From Micavibrio sp. UBA5572 (GTDB lineage Bacteria; Pseudomonadota; Alphaproteobacteria; Micavibrionales; Micavibrionaceae): DNA of 64,000 nucleotides. A model generated the notes under the pieces. It saw only the letters and a program-made list of their open reading frames with translations. It was not told the DNA's origin and made no database searches. This document shows, piece by piece, positions 12,589 to 23,353 of the stretch. The position numbers and the translations under genes were made by a program. Positions within the stretch are counted from its first letter, which is position 1; the number at the start of each line of letters is the position of its first letter. The DNA lies in contig DIMG01000028.1 in assembly GCA_002425415.1 (NCBI GenBank), forward strand, positions 19,997-83,996, written 5' to 3'.

Positions 12589-14265
12589 TCAAATCATTGG
12601 AAAATCAATTTGACCATTGTTTTTCAATACGTTGATGAGTTCTTGATCCAAATCATAAATGTCTTGTCCGTATACCAATTCTCCGTTTTTATTTTTCCAT
12701 ATTGTAAAATAATATAGATAAACTGGTACAGGTTCTATCGCGTTTACTTCGCGGGTTTTTCCTTTAACCAAATAGGAATCGAGACGATCTTCCGACCAAT
12801 TTTTATTTTTTCCTAAAATAAAATTCGCAATTCTTCTTGGTTCGAACAGGCGCACACATCCCGAGCTTAAAGTGCGATCATCCTTTTGAAACAAGTTCGG
12901 GGAATTTGTATCATGTAAATATATATCGTAACGATTTGGCATCAGCACTCGGATAACGCCCAATGCATTGGCTGCACCAGGCCCCTGCACCATTTGAATT
13001 GACTTCAAATCTTTCTGGGTCATATTTTCCCAATCCAAATCTTCGGGAGAAACTTCAACCATACGACCTTCTTCTTCGGATTTAACGCGAAAAGCGATTC
13101 CCTTTTCCGCCAATGCCTGAGGGTTTTTTCGAAGTTCAGGCAAGTAATCTTCCTTTTTAATCGTGTCGGGGACGTACCATGACGGATTAAAGCGAATACC
13201 AACAATTTCATCGACAAAGCTCATCGTTTGACGTTTCTTGCGTCCAACAATGACAGGCATTTCAAAAACGGTTTTGTTTTCATCAACCGCTTTTAACCAC
13301 ATAGCAGGAATATTCACTTCGATATATCTGGAAGGCAACGGACGTCTGACCCAGCGAAGGCGCTCAAGATTTGCCAATATCTTAACCAGCTGGTCATGAG
13401 GCCCCTCGTTCATGGCTTTGATTGTTCTCGGGCCAATCACACCATCGGCTTTCAAGCCATGAGCCTTTTGAAAATCAATCACGGCCTGTTCCAAATTCGT
13501 GTCGTATACTTCGGAGCTATGTTCCAAAGGTCGAGATTTCAGACGTTTCCTGACCTGATCCGTAATCTGGCTTGATTGACCCAGGCGCAACAGCCCCGAA
13601 TAGGAAATCTGGTGGACATTCTTTTGTGCATCTTCTGCATATTGCTTTAGAACCTGATCCAGCGCTTTGCGCAGATCGTTATAAATATCGTCTTGAGGAG
13701 CCAAGAGTTCAAGCACATGTTCGGGATCGGATGAAGAAGATAAAATATTCAATAAAGAATAGGCCGCAATACCTCTTGACCATGACGAGGAATCTGCTCC
13801 CGCTTGTTTTGCAGACACCCGCATCCCAGATATATCGCCGCCATATTTAACAACTGCGTTTGTCAGTAAAATTTCTGCTTTGACCTTTTGTTCCTCTTCA
13901 GAAAATCTTGTGTCAATCAGTTGGGAAATAGTTGTTTTATCGTAGTTTTCCGGATTGAGGCCATGGGTATAAGATTGACGGATCAGCTCAAATACCTTCT
14001 TGGCATCCGACGTATATTTTCCATTAGAGACCCATAAAAAATCTCCATTATGGTCTTCATAGAATTTTAGAATGTCTTGTTTATCCGCAAGACGAATCGC
14101 ATCTACCCGACCGGATTTGATAACATCCAATATGCGTACGGCCTCGGGTGCCAATATTTCCTCTTGCGCAATAGCGGGAAATGGATGTGATGCAATACCC
14201 CCGAAAAGAACACAGCAAACAAGTCCTATACTTGAGATAAATTTGCGATATTTAAATATCGGCAT
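12589..14265 (-). CDS. L,D-transpeptidase, YcbB/LdtD type
   Basis: This exported enzyme of 558 residues crosslinks peptidoglycan through L,D bonds. It starts with a signal peptide ([20 protein letters not shown], cleavage near AIAQ), then a scaffold region, a peptidoglycan-binding domain 1 ([18 protein letters not shown]) and a C-terminal YkuD catalytic domain with the His (IYLHDTNSP) and the SSGCVRL cysteine motif. I chose the ATG at 14265, which has GAGG 9 nt upstream; a start at 14310 would add 15 non-signal residues. Its start overlaps the end of ilvD by 14 nt, so it is co-transcribed with it. Confidence 0.9.
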   Translation of the reverse strand: MPIFKYRKFISSIGLVCCVLFGGIASHPFPAIAQEEILAPEAVRILDVIKSGRVDAIRLADKQDILKFYEDHNGDFLWVSNGKYTSDAKKVFELIRQSYTHGLNPENYDKTTISQLIDTRFSEEEQKVKAEILLTNAVVKYGGDISGMRVSAKQAGADSSSWSRGIAAYSLLNILSSSSDPEHVLELLAPQDDIYNDLRKALDQVLKQYAEDAQKNVHQISYSGLLRLGQSSQITDQVRKRLKSRPLEHSSEVYDTNLEQAVIDFQKAHGLKADGVIGPRTIKAMNEGPHDQLVKILANLERLRWVRRPLPSRYIEVNIPAMWLKAVDENKTVFEMPVIVGRKKRQTMSFVDEIVGIRFNPSWYVPDTIKKEDYLPELRKNPQALAEKGIAFRVKSEEEGRMVEVSPEDLDWENMTQKDLKSIQMVQGPGAANALGVIRVLMPNRYDIYLHDTNSPNLFQKDDRTLSSGCVRLFEPRRIANFILGKNKNWSEDRLDSYLVKGKTREVNAIEPVPVYLYYFTIWKNKNGELVYGQDIYDLDQELINVLKNNGQIDFPMI

Positions 14266-15967
14266 AAATATGTTCCTCTGATTTTGCTCCTGGGTGCGTG
14301 ACCGCTCCATTAACTGCAGGACCTACCAGTTGCGCATATTTCCACAAAACACCTGATTGATATTTATTTTTTCGTGGCGTCCATTTTTTGCGGCGTGAGG
14401 CCAACTCCTCGTCACTCAAAGAAACTTCCAATGTTCCTTTGTCGGCATCAATCCTGATAATGTCGCCATCTTCAAGCAACCCGATAGCCCCCCCAATAGC
14501 AGCTTCAGGTCCAACATGACCAATACAGAATCCGCGTGTTCCACCTGAAAAACGGCCATCGGTAATCAAAGCAACTTTTCCGCCCATGCCTTGTCCATAT
14601 AAAGCCCCCGTTGTCGAAAGCATTTCCCGCATTCCGGGGCCTCCCTTTGGCCCTTCATAACGAATAACCAGAACGTCGCCTTCTTTATATTGGCGATTTT
14701 GGACAGCATCAAAACACTCCTGTTCGGAATCAAAACACCTTGCCGGCCCTTCGAAAGACAAAGCTTCCATGCCTGCAATTTTCACAATTGCGCCATCCGG
14801 TGCAAGATTTCCTTTCAGACCAACAACACCCCCCGTCATAGAGAGTGGTTTTGTAATCGGTGCAATGACATCCTGATCTTCAGGGAAGGTGACGTGTTCC
14901 AGATTTTCAGCAATTGTTTTTCCCGTGACGGTCAAGCAATCTCCGTGGAGGTATCCACCTTTCAAGAGCTCTTTCAAAACAACCGACACGCCGCCTACAT
15001 CAAACAAATCTTTGGCAACATATTTTCCACCCGGCTTCAAACTTGCCAGATAGGGGGTCTTGCGCATAACTTCACAAACATCATGCAGATCAAAATCAAT
15101 GCCTGCTTCATGTGCCAGTGCAGGTAAATGCAGCGCGGCATTGGTTGATCCCCCTGTCGCCGCGACAATCATCGCTGCATTTTCCAATGATTTTTTGGTA
15201 ACAATATCGCGAGGGCGAATCTTCTTTTTAATCAGCTCAACAACTGCTTTTCCCGATGCCGCCGCGTATTCATCGCGGGTTTCATAAGGGGCTGGTGCTC
15301 CGGCAGAACCAGGTAGAGCCAAACCAATGGCTTCTGACACACACGCCATGGTATTGGCTGTAAACTGGCCGCCACATGCGCCAGCGGACGGGCATGCAAC
15401 ACATTCCATTTCTTTTAAATCAGCGTCAGAAAATTCTCCGGTTGCATGTTTTCCTACGCCTTCGAAGACATCAATTACTGTGACATCTTGTCCACGAAAT
15501 TTACCCGGAAGGATTGATCCACCATACATAAAGACTGATGGCACATTCAAACGCACCATCACCATCATCATACCTGGTAAAGATTTATCACAGCCAGCCA
15601 AACCAACCAATGCGTCATAGCAATGACCACGCATTGTCAGCTCAACAGAATCCGCAATGACATCCCGCGAAGGCAATGATGATCTCATCCCTTCATGCCC
15701 CATGGCAATTCCATCAGTTACGGTAATGGTTGTAAATTCGCGGGGGGTTGCTCCATTTTCTGAAACCCCTCTTTTAACCGATTGCGCCTGACGTTGCAGT
15801 GCTATGTTACAAGGCGCGGCCTCGTTCCAACACGTCGCAACACCGACCAAAGGCTGATGGATTTCTTCTTCGGTCATGCCCATCGCATAATAATATGATC
15901 TATGCGGTGCGCTTTTTGCGCCTTCGGTCACATAACGACTGACAAGTTTGGATTTATCCCACTGCAT
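14252..15967 (-). CDS. ilvD: Dihydroxy-acid dehydratase
   Basis: IlvD dehydrates 2,3-dihydroxy acids in valine and isoleucine synthesis using an iron-sulfur cluster. The family cysteine motifs [12 protein letters not shown] and [15 protein letters not shown] are present, as are the N-terminal motif [13 protein letters not shown] and C-terminal [15 protein letters not shown]. The length is 571 residues, which fits the shorter branch of the family. AGAGGA stands before the ATG. The 3' end overlaps the L,D-transpeptidase start, an odd functional pairing that looks like an operon of convenience. Confidence 0.95.
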   Translation of the reverse strand: MQWDKSKLVSRYVTEGAKSAPHRSYYYAMGMTEEEIHQPLVGVATCWNEAAPCNIALQRQAQSVKRGVSENGATPREFTTITVTDGIAMGHEGMRSSLPSRDVIADSVELTMRGHCYDALVGLAGCDKSLPGMMMVMVRLNVPSVFMYGGSILPGKFRGQDVTVIDVFEGVGKHATGEFSDADLKEMECVACPSAGACGGQFTANTMACVSEAIGLALPGSAGAPAPYETRDEYAAASGKAVVELIKKKIRPRDIVTKKSLENAAMIVAATGGSTNAALHLPALAHEAGIDFDLHDVCEVMRKTPYLASLKPGGKYVAKDLFDVGGVSVVLKELLKGGYLHGDCLTVTGKTIAENLEHVTFPEDQDVIAPITKPLSMTGGVVGLKGNLAPDGAIVKIAGMEALSFEGPARCFDSEQECFDAVQNRQYKEGDVLVIRYEGPKGGPGMREMLSTTGALYGQGMGGKVALITDGRFSGGTRGFCIGHVGPEAAIGGAIGLLEDGDIIRIDADKGTLEVSLSDEELASRRKKWTPRKNKYQSGVLWKYAQLVGPAVNGAVTHPGAKSEEHIYADI

Positions 15968-15993
15968 AAAATATCCTCTGATAGTAAATTGAG

Positions 15994-16500
15994 TTAGTTT
16001 CCGTCTTGATCTGTATTTTGATTGGACTTGTCCCGTTTATACAAAAGATCATCAATGACGTTGCGTACTTGCGCTGCATTGGCCAGAAAAGGAATGTAGG
16101 AAAAACGCGAGCCTGTCCCCGTCAAAACAACTGTTCCATAATTTAAAAAATGACCAACAATCGTGCGTTGAATTTCAACACTTTCAACCCGATCCAGCCT
16201 GACTTGAACCGTGTCAACTTTGATAATTCCAGATCGAAAAAATATCCGTTGATTTGTGACAATCAGCATCAAAATCGATTTGAGAATAAACCCATAAGCG
16301 AAGGCAAGGCATGAAACAAAGCATATAAAATAGCCTAAAGGCGGAGCAACAATCCCCAATAAAAATGCAATAATAAGAATAACAACGGCTTTCCAAAAAA
16401 TGGCATTGGAAATCTGTCCTTTAATAAGAACTTCTTCGCCTTCTCTTAAAGAGGCTGGTAAATCATGCTGACGGGCTGACAAAACTTTTTTTGGATCCAT
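15994..16500 (-). CDS. Bacterial PH-domain (bPH2, YdbS-like) membrane protein
   Basis: The 168-residue product has two central membrane segments (from [20 protein letters not shown] onward) followed by a bacterial PH-like domain with the pattern [20 protein letters not shown] and a C-terminal [14 protein letters not shown]. Such membrane-flanked PH domains are common but have no settled function. It is a diverged paralogue of the neighbour at 16567-17127, with the same order of elements ([11 protein letters not shown] against SIDRIESVSVQ). The pair follows pfkA on the minus strand. Confidence 0.8.
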   Translation of the reverse strand: MDPKKVLSARQHDLPASLREGEEVLIKGQISNAIFWKAVVILIIAFLLGIVAPPLGYFICFVSCLAFAYGFILKSILMLIVTNQRIFFRSGIIKVDTVQVRLDRVESVEIQRTIVGHFLNYGTVVLTGTGSRFSYIPFLANAAQVRNVIDDLLYKRDKSNQNTDQDGN

Positions 16501-16566
16501 ACCTCCGCTACCTTTCTTTTAGTCTTCTCTTCTCTTTTGCCGTTCCAATATGTCCATTGACTACGA

Positions 16567-17127
16567 CTAACCGCTACGGGCTTTTTCGATTGCCTTACGA
16601 AACCGGATTGGTTCTGCCAAGTTCGGCATAATCATTTCGCCAACGCCCATTCCGTGAATAATCAATCGGCCAAAATCAAAAATCCGTCCCCAGAATGGTT
16701 GTTGAACCGAAACACTTTCAATACGATCAATGCTCATTTCTCCGACATTTCGGGCAATCAGGCCTCGTTTATAGACGATACGATTACTGGTCACGACTAT
16801 TTCGGTGGTTGCTTTTACAACCATCATTTGCGCAAAACGTAAAACCCCCATCAAAAACATCAACAATGCCACCAATTTAATGACAGGATGCATTTTTCTG
16901 ACAACAGCCAACCATCCGTCATCCGGTTCGATTGGATAAGACATCATGATCTTTGAAACGGATTCAGGCAAATAGCTGATGAGAATTTCCATCGAGACCA
17001 ACAACGATAAAGCAAAAAACAAACCCCAAACAATCGCCATCACAGCCTGAACATCATAGAACCAGTGAAATCTGGCGATATAGATAATATCTTCATCAGA
17101 GGATAGCGACTGTTGGACGTAGAGCAT
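16567..17127 (-). CDS. Bacterial PH-domain (bPH2) membrane protein, paralogue of neighbour
   Basis: The product has 186 residues: two membrane segments (AVMAIVWGLFFALSLLVSM and the tract around IKLVALLMFLMGVLRFAQM) and a C-terminal PH-like domain with GLIARNVGEMSIDRIESVSV and IFDFGRLIIHGMGVGE. It is a tandem paralogue of the gene at 15994-16500. Its ATG shares one base with the pfkA stop codon, so it is translationally coupled to a glycolytic gene. No function can be assigned beyond the family. Confidence 0.8.
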   Translation of the reverse strand: MLYVQQSLSSDEDIIYIARFHWFYDVQAVMAIVWGLFFALSLLVSMEILISYLPESVSKIMMSYPIEPDDGWLAVVRKMHPVIKLVALLMFLMGVLRFAQMMVVKATTEIVVTSNRIVYKRGLIARNVGEMSIDRIESVSVQQPFWGRIFDFGRLIIHGMGVGEMIMPNLAEPIRFRKAIEKARSG

Positions 17128-18212
17128 CAGGATTCATCTCCAAGAGAAATCCCCAAAGCGCGCGCGGTATGAACCAAAGAACTATTTGCATCAATCGCCT
17201 GATATGCGGCAATGGCTGCTTCAATCGGAACATCAACAACTTCACGATTTTTCCATGCCACCATGCGATCGAATTTTCCTTCGGCAATCAGATCAACGGC
17301 GCGCACACCAAATGCAGACGCAATCAAGCGGTCATTATAGGTTGGCGAACATCCACGCTGCACATGTCCCAACACTGTAACACGCGTTTCAGATCCTGTG
17401 GCTCTAAAGATCTGGTCACCAACATAGTGACCGATACCACCATATCTCAGTTGACCGTCACTAAATTTCATTTGAGCGGCGTCCCCTTCCAGAGTTTTAA
17501 CTGCCTCGGAAACAACAACCAAAGCGAAGTTACGTCCACCCTCTTTAACCTGAGCAATTTTCTTTGCAACACTGCTGATTTTGTATGGAATTTCAGGGAT
17601 CAGAATAACGTCTGCTCCTCCGGCGATTCCAGCGGTCAAAGCAATATGACCTGCATCACGCCCCATGACTTCGAGAACCATTACACGATCATGGGATGCC
17701 GCCGTTGGCTGCAAACGATCCAAAGCTTCGGTTGCTACAGAAACGGCCGTATCAAAACCAATCGAGGTCTCTGTTTCTCCAATATCATTATCAATGGTTT
17801 TTGGGATACCAACCAGACGAATACCGCCCTGAGTAGCCAGTTTGCGTAAAATGGCAAAACTGCCGTCCCCACCAATGCCGATGACCGCTTCCAAACCCAA
17901 ACTTTTGAAACCATCTATGATTTCTTGTGTCCGGTCTTTGATTGTTCCGTCCGGCATCGGGTAGGCAAAGGGATTCCCTTTATTGGTTGTTCCCAAAATT
18001 GTGCCGCCCATCCGCATGACGTTATTGTCAAACATTGCGGGGGTCAAAACCTTGTATTCAATAGGATCACATAACAGCCCTGCTGTTCCATCCAAAATCC
18101 CGTATACTTCCCAACCCAAAAGATCTGCACGATGCACCGCAGCTCTGATCGCTGCATTCAATCCGGCGCAATCCCCACCACTTGTCAGGATACCAATTCT
18201 TTTCTTTGTCAT
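17127..18212 (-). CDS. pfkA: 6-phosphofructokinase (ATP/PPi specificity mixed by motif)
   Basis: This 361-residue enzyme phosphorylates fructose 6-phosphate. The N-terminal TSGGDCAGLNAAIRA loop, GGDGS at residues 114-118, PKTIDND at 137-143 and the MGRDAGHIAL segment identify the PfkA family. G117 is the residue seen in ATP-dependent enzymes (aspartate in PPi enzymes), whereas K138 is the residue usual in PPi and group III enzymes (glycine in E. coli). ATP use is the better guess. A minus-strand terminator lies about 20 nt upstream of the start, separating it from the XRE regulator. Confidence 0.9.
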   Translation of the reverse strand: MTKKRIGILTSGGDCAGLNAAIRAAVHRADLLGWEVYGILDGTAGLLCDPIEYKVLTPAMFDNNVMRMGGTILGTTNKGNPFAYPMPDGTIKDRTQEIIDGFKSLGLEAVIGIGGDGSFAILRKLATQGGIRLVGIPKTIDNDIGETETSIGFDTAVSVATEALDRLQPTAASHDRVMVLEVMGRDAGHIALTAGIAGGADVILIPEIPYKISSVAKKIAQVKEGGRNFALVVVSEAVKTLEGDAAQMKFSDGQLRYGGIGHYVGDQIFRATGSETRVTVLGHVQRGCSPTYNDRLIASAFGVRAVDLIAEGKFDRMVAWKNREVVDVPIEAAIAAYQAIDANSSLVHTARALGISLGDES

Positions 18213-18231
18213 GTTGCCTCTAAATTCAAAT

Positions 18232-18261
18232 AAAAGGAAAAGCCCCTACAGCGTCAGGGGC
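18232..18261 (-). terminator. Intrinsic terminator after the XRE regulator
   Basis: Read on the minus strand, GCCCCT and AGGGGC (18256-18261 and 18242-18247) form a 6-bp stem with an 8-nt loop, followed by TTTTCCTTTT. It ends the regulator/solute-binding transcription unit just upstream of pfkA. Confidence 0.7.
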
Positions 18262-18306
18262 AGATGATTCACCATACTTGGATTAGGAATAAACGTAAAG
18301 ACCCGC

Positions 18307-18990
18307 TTAAATTCTTTCTTCATCCCTACAATATAATTCTATACGTTCCAGTTGTTTTTCGGAGATTGGCCTTGCCTCCTCCCACATGTTATTAAACATA
18401 ATTCTATGACTATCAGCAATCAGGCCACTCTGGATAATTGTGACGCGCATATCATCCCATTCAATCAAAGCGTAACGATCTCCATAGATCTCCATGGCCA
18501 TCGGGGGGATTCTACCCTCCGGCAAAGTCCGGTAGGACGATACGGGACTGGTTAGAAAACAGGCTGTTTCCGGAATAATAAACCGTTCTCCCCAGCCCCT
18601 TTGCTTTCTTGCTTCCAGATAAACCGGATTTGAAACTCCGGCATAGCCAATCCACTTTTTTTCGTCCCAAGATATAGCCAGCAACTCATCCTCAGGCTTT
18701 TGCAAGACCGAAAGAATGTCCTGATCCAGATCGGCAATAAAATTCTGGCCGGAAAATGTTCTTACTCCATAATCGGCCTCACGGATAGCTACTCCGTTAT
18801 TCTTGAGGAATTCAATTCGAGAATCCTCGAAGGCTTTACGAATGGCTTCTAATGTCTCAGGACGCGGGGAATACAGCCCGCGCTCCAAATTGTTGATGGA
18901 TGGCAAGGACAAGCCTGCTGCTTTGGCCAGATCATCCTGTTTCCAATCCAGCAGGGCTCGTGCCGCCTTAATTTGTAAAAGTGTTATCAT
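18307..18990 (-). CDS. XRE-family transcriptional regulator
   Basis: The 227-residue product has an N-terminal helix-turn-helix of the XRE type at residues 1-55 (AARALLDWKQDDLAKAAGLS then SINNLERG), followed by a larger domain I do not recognise that may sense a ligand. The ATG at 18990 is chosen because the helix-turn-helix begins there; a TTG 26 codons earlier would run into the upstream gene. No strong ribosome site precedes it, so it may rely on coupling. It lies 10 nt downstream of a solute-binding protein gene, which it may control, though this is inference from position only. Confidence 0.82.
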   Translation of the reverse strand: MITLLQIKAARALLDWKQDDLAKAAGLSLPSINNLERGLYSPRPETLEAIRKAFEDSRIEFLKNNGVAIREADYGVRTFSGQNFIADLDQDILSVLQKPEDELLAISWDEKKWIGYAGVSNPVYLEARKQRGWGERFIIPETACFLTSPVSSYRTLPEGRIPPMAMEIYGDRYALIEWDDMRVTIIQSGLIADSHRIMFNNMWEEARPISEKQLERIELYCRDEERI

Positions 18991-19000
18991 ACAGGCTAGT

Positions 19001-19831
19001 CTAGTAGGGATTCTGATATGGAACAACTGCCCGATAATACGCATGAGGATATTCTTCATATTTATCAAATATCCTGTTCATAGTTCCGTCCAGTATCATT
19101 TCATCCAGCGCTGCATTGACGGCATCGCGAAAAACGACATCTTCCGCCCCGAACACGTAGCTAACCGGATAAATCCGCACCGGATGGGACGCGTCCAAGA
19201 CCTTCAGTTTACCTGGATTGCTTTTGTTATATGCCCCGAAAGTATAAGCATCAACAATGGTAAAGTCGGCTTTGCCTGTTGCGACATTGACCAGAACCTG
19301 AGAAAAATCTGTCATATTCGGCAATGCCATAATTTGGGCTTGGGGAAAGTCAACTTTTGCGATATTGACAGGGTTATCACCGTCCAGTGCTACCATTTTG
19401 ATTGAAGGGTCATTCAAGGCAGATTGCGTCTTGAAACGATCATCCCCCTCTTTCACCACCACAAAAACCGGTTGGAACATTATAGGACGGGAGAATAATG
19501 CAAATTTTCCCACATTTGGGTGAACCCAAAATCCGCTACACAACATATCGAATTTTTTGGCTTTCAAATCTGCTACAACGGTTGCCCACCCTGTTGGTAC
19601 GGTAAAATCCAGCGTTAGTTCCAGCCGATCCGCCACAACTTTCATGACATCGGCGTTAAAACCGATCCACCCACCTGTTGCCATGTCTTTTTCCAGCGCA
19701 GGACGATACTCGACATAGCCGCAGCGCAAAGTGTTCGTTTCAATAATTCTGGAAATTCCACTTTCTGCCTTTGCTTGCCCACTAAAGAAAGAGAGGGTCA
19801 GGCAAAGTGTTAAACTCAATAATTTGTTCAT
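19001..19831 (-). CDS. Solitary periplasmic solute-binding protein, family 3
   Basis: This is a 276-residue exported protein with a clear signal peptide (MNKLLSLTLCLTLSFFSGQA, then KA) and the bilobed amino-acid-type binding fold (ETNTLRCGYVEYRP, GFNADVMKVVADRL, FDMLCSGFW). In transport systems such proteins deliver polar amino acids to an ABC permease, but no permease or ATPase gene is adjacent. It is a distant paralogue of the protein at 45450-46286. GGAG precedes the ATG by a few bases. The ligand is unknown and a sensory rather than transport role is possible. Confidence 0.85.
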   Translation of the reverse strand: MNKLLSLTLCLTLSFFSGQAKAESGISRIIETNTLRCGYVEYRPALEKDMATGGWIGFNADVMKVVADRLELTLDFTVPTGWATVVADLKAKKFDMLCSGFWVHPNVGKFALFSRPIMFQPVFVVVKEGDDRFKTQSALNDPSIKMVALDGDNPVNIAKVDFPQAQIMALPNMTDFSQVLVNVATGKADFTIVDAYTFGAYNKSNPGKLKVLDASHPVRIYPVSYVFGAEDVVFRDAVNAALDEMILDGTMNRIFDKYEEYPHAYYRAVVPYQNPY

Positions 19832-20023
19832 TTAGATCTCCATTTTCCGAAAAACTATCACATAAGTTATATGTATTGCAAGTTATTAATTATGCATTAT
19901 GCATATTTTTAAAATAGGGTTGGTTTTGGAGTTGAATGGCGGTTCTGTTGTTAATTTACAAATTAGATTACAAAACAGCAAAAACCTGATATACATCTAA
20001 AAATTTTAAGTGAAGATGTTAAG

Positions 20024-20224
20024 ATGGTAGATGAAGACTCCTTGCGGGATCAATTAGTGGATCTTGCACGACAGCATAAGAGTTTGGACGAACAAATCAA
20101 TCAGATGGCGACCTCTCAGGCCGTTGATTTTTTGACCATAGCCAAGTTGAAAAAAGAAAAACTCAGACTTAAAGACATGATTTCACGGATTGAAAGCATG
20201 CTTATTCCGGATATTCTGGCATGA
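20024..20224 (+). CDS. YdcH-family (DUF465) small protein
   Basis: This 66-residue, helical, highly charged protein matches the YdcH/DUF465 pattern: an N-terminal helix with [15 protein letters not shown] and a second helix with [12 protein letters not shown]. Its function is unknown. Its TGA overlaps the purE ATG by 4 nt (ATGA), so it is co-translated with purE. A DUF465 gene directly before purEK is a recurrent alphaproteobacterial arrangement, from memory. Confidence 0.88.
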   Translation: MVDEDSLRDQLVDLARQHKSLDEQINQMATSQAVDFLTIAKLKKEKLRLKDMISRIESMLIPDILA

Positions 20225-20715
20225 GTGACAGCGATCAAAATCCTCTCGTTGGCGTTATTATGGGGTCTCAATCCGATTGGGCAACCATGTCTCACGCTCA
20301 TGACATTCTTCATAAATTGGGCATTGCCCATGAAACCCGCATTATTTCCGCTCACCGGACACCGGATCGACTTTACGATTATAGTAAATCAGCAAAAGGC
20401 CGTGGTCTCAAAGTTATCATTGCGGGGGCTGGTGGTGCGGCACATTTGCCAGGTATGACCGCCAGCCTGACCCCTCTGCCTGTTTTGGGAGTTCCTGTGG
20501 AAAGCAAAGCGTTAAGCGGTATGGACAGTTTGTTATCCATTGCCCAAATGCCCGGGGGCATTCCTGTCGGAACACTGGCCATCGGCAAGGCCGGAGCCGT
20601 CAATGCGGCTTTGTTGGCGGCCTCTATCCTGTCTTTGAATGACCCTGACCTAGCTGTGAGACTTGACGAATTCCGGAAAGACCAAACCGATCATGTCGCA
20701 GACATTCCTCAATAA
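20221..20715 (+). CDS. purE: N5-carboxyaminoimidazole ribonucleotide mutase
   Basis: PurE class I moves the carboxyl group of N5-CAIR to give CAIR in purine synthesis. The family signature [10 protein letters not shown], the SAHRTPDRL active-site segment and [12 protein letters not shown] are all present, and the 164-residue length is typical. It overlaps ydcH by 4 nt at its start and purK by 23 nt at its end, so the three genes form a tightly coupled unit. Confidence 0.96.
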   Translation: MSDSDQNPLVGVIMGSQSDWATMSHAHDILHKLGIAHETRIISAHRTPDRLYDYSKSAKGRGLKVIIAGAGGAAHLPGMTASLTPLPVLGVPVESKALSGMDSLLSIAQMPGGIPVGTLAIGKAGAVNAALLAASILSLNDPDLAVRLDEFRKDQTDHVADIPQ

Positions 20716-21781
20716 ACCGGCTCGCACTCTGGGAATCTTGGGCGGAGGCCAATTGGGGCGCATGTCGGCTTTGGCGGCGGCTCGGCTTGGGATCAAAACC
20801 CATATTTTTTGTCCCGATCAAGAATCTCCGGCGTCTTATGTTGCGGCACGTAGTTTTGTCGCGGCTTATGACGATCAAGCCGCACTTGCGGAATTTGCCC
20901 AGTCTGTTGATGTTATTTCCTATGAATTTGAAAATATTCCAGTTGAAACAGTGCGCTATTTAAAGACTCTCAAGCCTGTTTTTCCTGATGACGACTTACT
21001 TGAAATTGCCCAGCACCGCTGGTCAGAAAAGCAATTTTTGAACGATATTGGTATTCCAACGGCGCAATGGTCAAAGGCGATTTGTGCCGATGATGTTCGT
21101 GTAACGCTTCATAAATGGGACGCAACGTCTTGTATTATAAAAACAACCAGACTTGGATATGACGGCAAGGGGCAGGCCAGAATTGAGACATTATCCGATA
21201 TTGATACCGCGTGGAGCAGCCTTAAAACCGAAGAAGCCATTGTTGAATCTCTGGTATCCTTCAAGCATGAAATATCCGTGATTGTGGCACGCGACCAGTT
21301 TGGAAAAACAGAGGCTTACTGCCCTGTCCTGAATGACCATAAAAATCATATTTTATCCAAAACAACCGCGCCTGCTCCGCTGAATAATGCCCTTTTGAAT
21401 GAAGCCAGCCAAATGGCAGTTAAACTAGCCGAAAAACTGGATCTGGTTGGCGTTTTAGGGCTCGAGCTTTTTGTAACAGAAGACGGACAAATTATTGCCA
21501 ACGAGATTGCTCCACGCACCCATAATTCAGGGCATTGGACAATTGATGCCTGCGCTGTTTCCCAATTCGAAAATCATGTGCGTACAGTGTGTGGGTTGCC
21601 GGTTGGAAAAACAAATCGTCATTGCGATGCGGTTATGCTCAATTTGATCGGCGATGATGTCGCATTGGTTGAAGATTATCTGACACAGGCCAATGCCTGC
21701 ATCCATCTTTACGGCAAGCCCGAGATCCGCGCTGGCCGCAAAATGGGACATATAACCTTGCTAACCCCGCTTAAAAAATGA
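20693..21781 (+). CDS. purK: N5-carboxyaminoimidazole ribonucleotide synthetase
   Basis: PurK is the ATP-grasp enzyme that makes N5-CAIR from AIR, bicarbonate and ATP, feeding PurE. The N-terminal [20 protein letters not shown], the [12 protein letters not shown] lysine loop and [18 protein letters not shown] are diagnostic. I place the start at the ATG at 20693 ([14 protein letters not shown]), giving 362 residues. It converges on amn with a 4-nt gap and no visible terminator. Confidence 0.95.
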   Translation: MSQTFLNKPARTLGILGGGQLGRMSALAAARLGIKTHIFCPDQESPASYVAARSFVAAYDDQAALAEFAQSVDVISYEFENIPVETVRYLKTLKPVFPDDDLLEIAQHRWSEKQFLNDIGIPTAQWSKAICADDVRVTLHKWDATSCIIKTTRLGYDGKGQARIETLSDIDTAWSSLKTEEAIVESLVSFKHEISVIVARDQFGKTEAYCPVLNDHKNHILSKTTAPAPLNNALLNEASQMAVKLAEKLDLVGVLGLELFVTEDGQIIANEIAPRTHNSGHWTIDACAVSQFENHVRTVCGLPVGKTNRHCDAVMLNLIGDDVALVEDYLTQANACIHLYGKPEIRAGRKMGHITLLTPLKK

Positions 21782-21785
21782 GTGA

Positions 21786-23294
21786 CTACTGAAACGCCAC
21801 TTCATTGAAACTACGAAGTTTGCGGCTATGTAGGCGATCTTCCCCAATGTCTCGCAAAAGCGCCATGGTGAGAAGTCCGATTTGCAAATGTTGTTCGACC
21901 CGTTGGCGGTAAAAATTCTCTGCCATTCCCGGAAGTTTCAACATGCCGTGTAACGGTTTATCCGAAACACAAAGCAATGTTCCGTATGGAACGCGAAAAC
22001 GAAATCCGTTGGCGGCAATCGTGCCTGATTCCATATCCAGAGCAATCGCGCGGCTTTGGCTAAGCCTTGCATTCTTGCGAATACTTGGGCGCAGTTCCCA
22101 GTTCCGGTCATCAACCGAGGCGACGGTGCCTGTACGCATAATCTTTTTCAAATCATACCCCGTTAGCCCGGTCACATCACTGACTGCTTTTTCAAGTGTC
22201 AGCTGAATTTCCGACAAAGCCGGAATGGGAATGGATGGGTGCAAATCACGGTAAAGGACGTTGTCTTCGCGCAAATATCCGTGTGCGAGGCAATAATCCC
22301 CAAGATTTTGAGAGTTTCTTAGTCCAGCACAGTGCCCCAGCATAATCCATGCGTGGGGACGCAAAACAGCAATATGATCCGTGATTGTTTTGGCATTAGA
22401 AGGCCCCACACCAATATTAACCATAGTAATGCCCGATCCATCGGCACGTTTTAAATGATAGGCTGGCATTTGCGGCATTCTTTTACCTGTTTCATCAGCC
22501 GCATCAGCAGGAAGACCAGACATATTCTTGTTATAGGTAATAACATTTCCTGGTTCGACAAAGGCCGTGTATTCGGAACGACTTTCACGAATAGCGGGAT
22601 CATCACTGGCCTGCATGGTTTGATGGGCAATCTTGATGAACTCATCGATATAAAATTGATAGTTGGTGAAAATCACATAATTCTGAAAATGGATAGCGTT
22701 GGTTCCAGTATAATGGCGCAACCGTAAAATCGACATATCCGCCCGTGGTGCGGTGAATAATGACAAAGGCTGATCTTCACCTTCTGCCGGATGATATGTT
22801 CCATTAGCGATTTCATCATCCATAATGGATAAATCAGGCAAATCAAAAATATTTGCCAAGGCTTCCATGTGCCGTGGGGTCAACTCGCCTTCTACGTGGA
22901 AATCTTCTCCCAACACAAAGTGGATGGGCATAGGTATCGTACTATATCCGACCTCTACCGGAACATCATGATTTTTCATCAACAAGCGAATCTGTTCACG
23001 ATAATAGTAATCAAAAATATCAGGGCGGGTCAGCGTGGTTGAATACGTTCCTGGTCTTGGAACAAAGCCGTATGACAAGCGACTGTCTACGCGTTTGGCA
23101 TTTTCGACTTTTATACGAAGATATGGGTAGCATGCAGACGCACGCTCCTTGGCAAATTCCTTGCTTTTTGAAAACTCATCAAATCGATCAAGCAAAGTCT
23201 GGCGAGAGTGATCGTATAGCTCTTTAATACATTCAACCGCTTCGTCAGCATCCGTGAATTTGTAGACTTTATTAAACGACTTCATAAATGACAT
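21786..23294 (-). CDS. amn: AMP nucleosidase
   Basis: Amn hydrolyses AMP to adenine and ribose 5-phosphate and so tunes the purine pool. The 502-residue length, the N-terminal regulatory part (with RPGTYSTTLTRPDIFDYYY) and the C-terminal phosphorylase-like domain (VNIGVGPSNAKTITDH, MLGHCAGLRNSQNLGDY, ALDMESGTIAANGFRFRVPY) match the family. Its position tail-to-tail with purEK fits purine metabolism. Confidence 0.93.
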   Translation of the reverse strand: MSFMKSFNKVYKFTDADEAVECIKELYDHSRQTLLDRFDEFSKSKEFAKERASACYPYLRIKVENAKRVDSRLSYGFVPRPGTYSTTLTRPDIFDYYYREQIRLLMKNHDVPVEVGYSTIPMPIHFVLGEDFHVEGELTPRHMEALANIFDLPDLSIMDDEIANGTYHPAEGEDQPLSLFTAPRADMSILRLRHYTGTNAIHFQNYVIFTNYQFYIDEFIKIAHQTMQASDDPAIRESRSEYTAFVEPGNVITYNKNMSGLPADAADETGKRMPQMPAYHLKRADGSGITMVNIGVGPSNAKTITDHIAVLRPHAWIMLGHCAGLRNSQNLGDYCLAHGYLREDNVLYRDLHPSIPIPALSEIQLTLEKAVSDVTGLTGYDLKKIMRTGTVASVDDRNWELRPSIRKNARLSQSRAIALDMESGTIAANGFRFRVPYGTLLCVSDKPLHGMLKLPGMAENFYRQRVEQHLQIGLLTMALLRDIGEDRLHSRKLRSFNEVAFQ

Positions 23295-23353
23295 GGCAAA
23301 CCCTTTATTGCTTTAATCATAAAGGAAAAAAACCATGAAGTCTACGGGATCAG

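Noticed and set aside
12430..12717. Plus-strand frame of 95 residues
   Set aside because: It overlaps the end of the L,D-transpeptidase gene, is low-complexity and AT-rich, and has no ribosome site.
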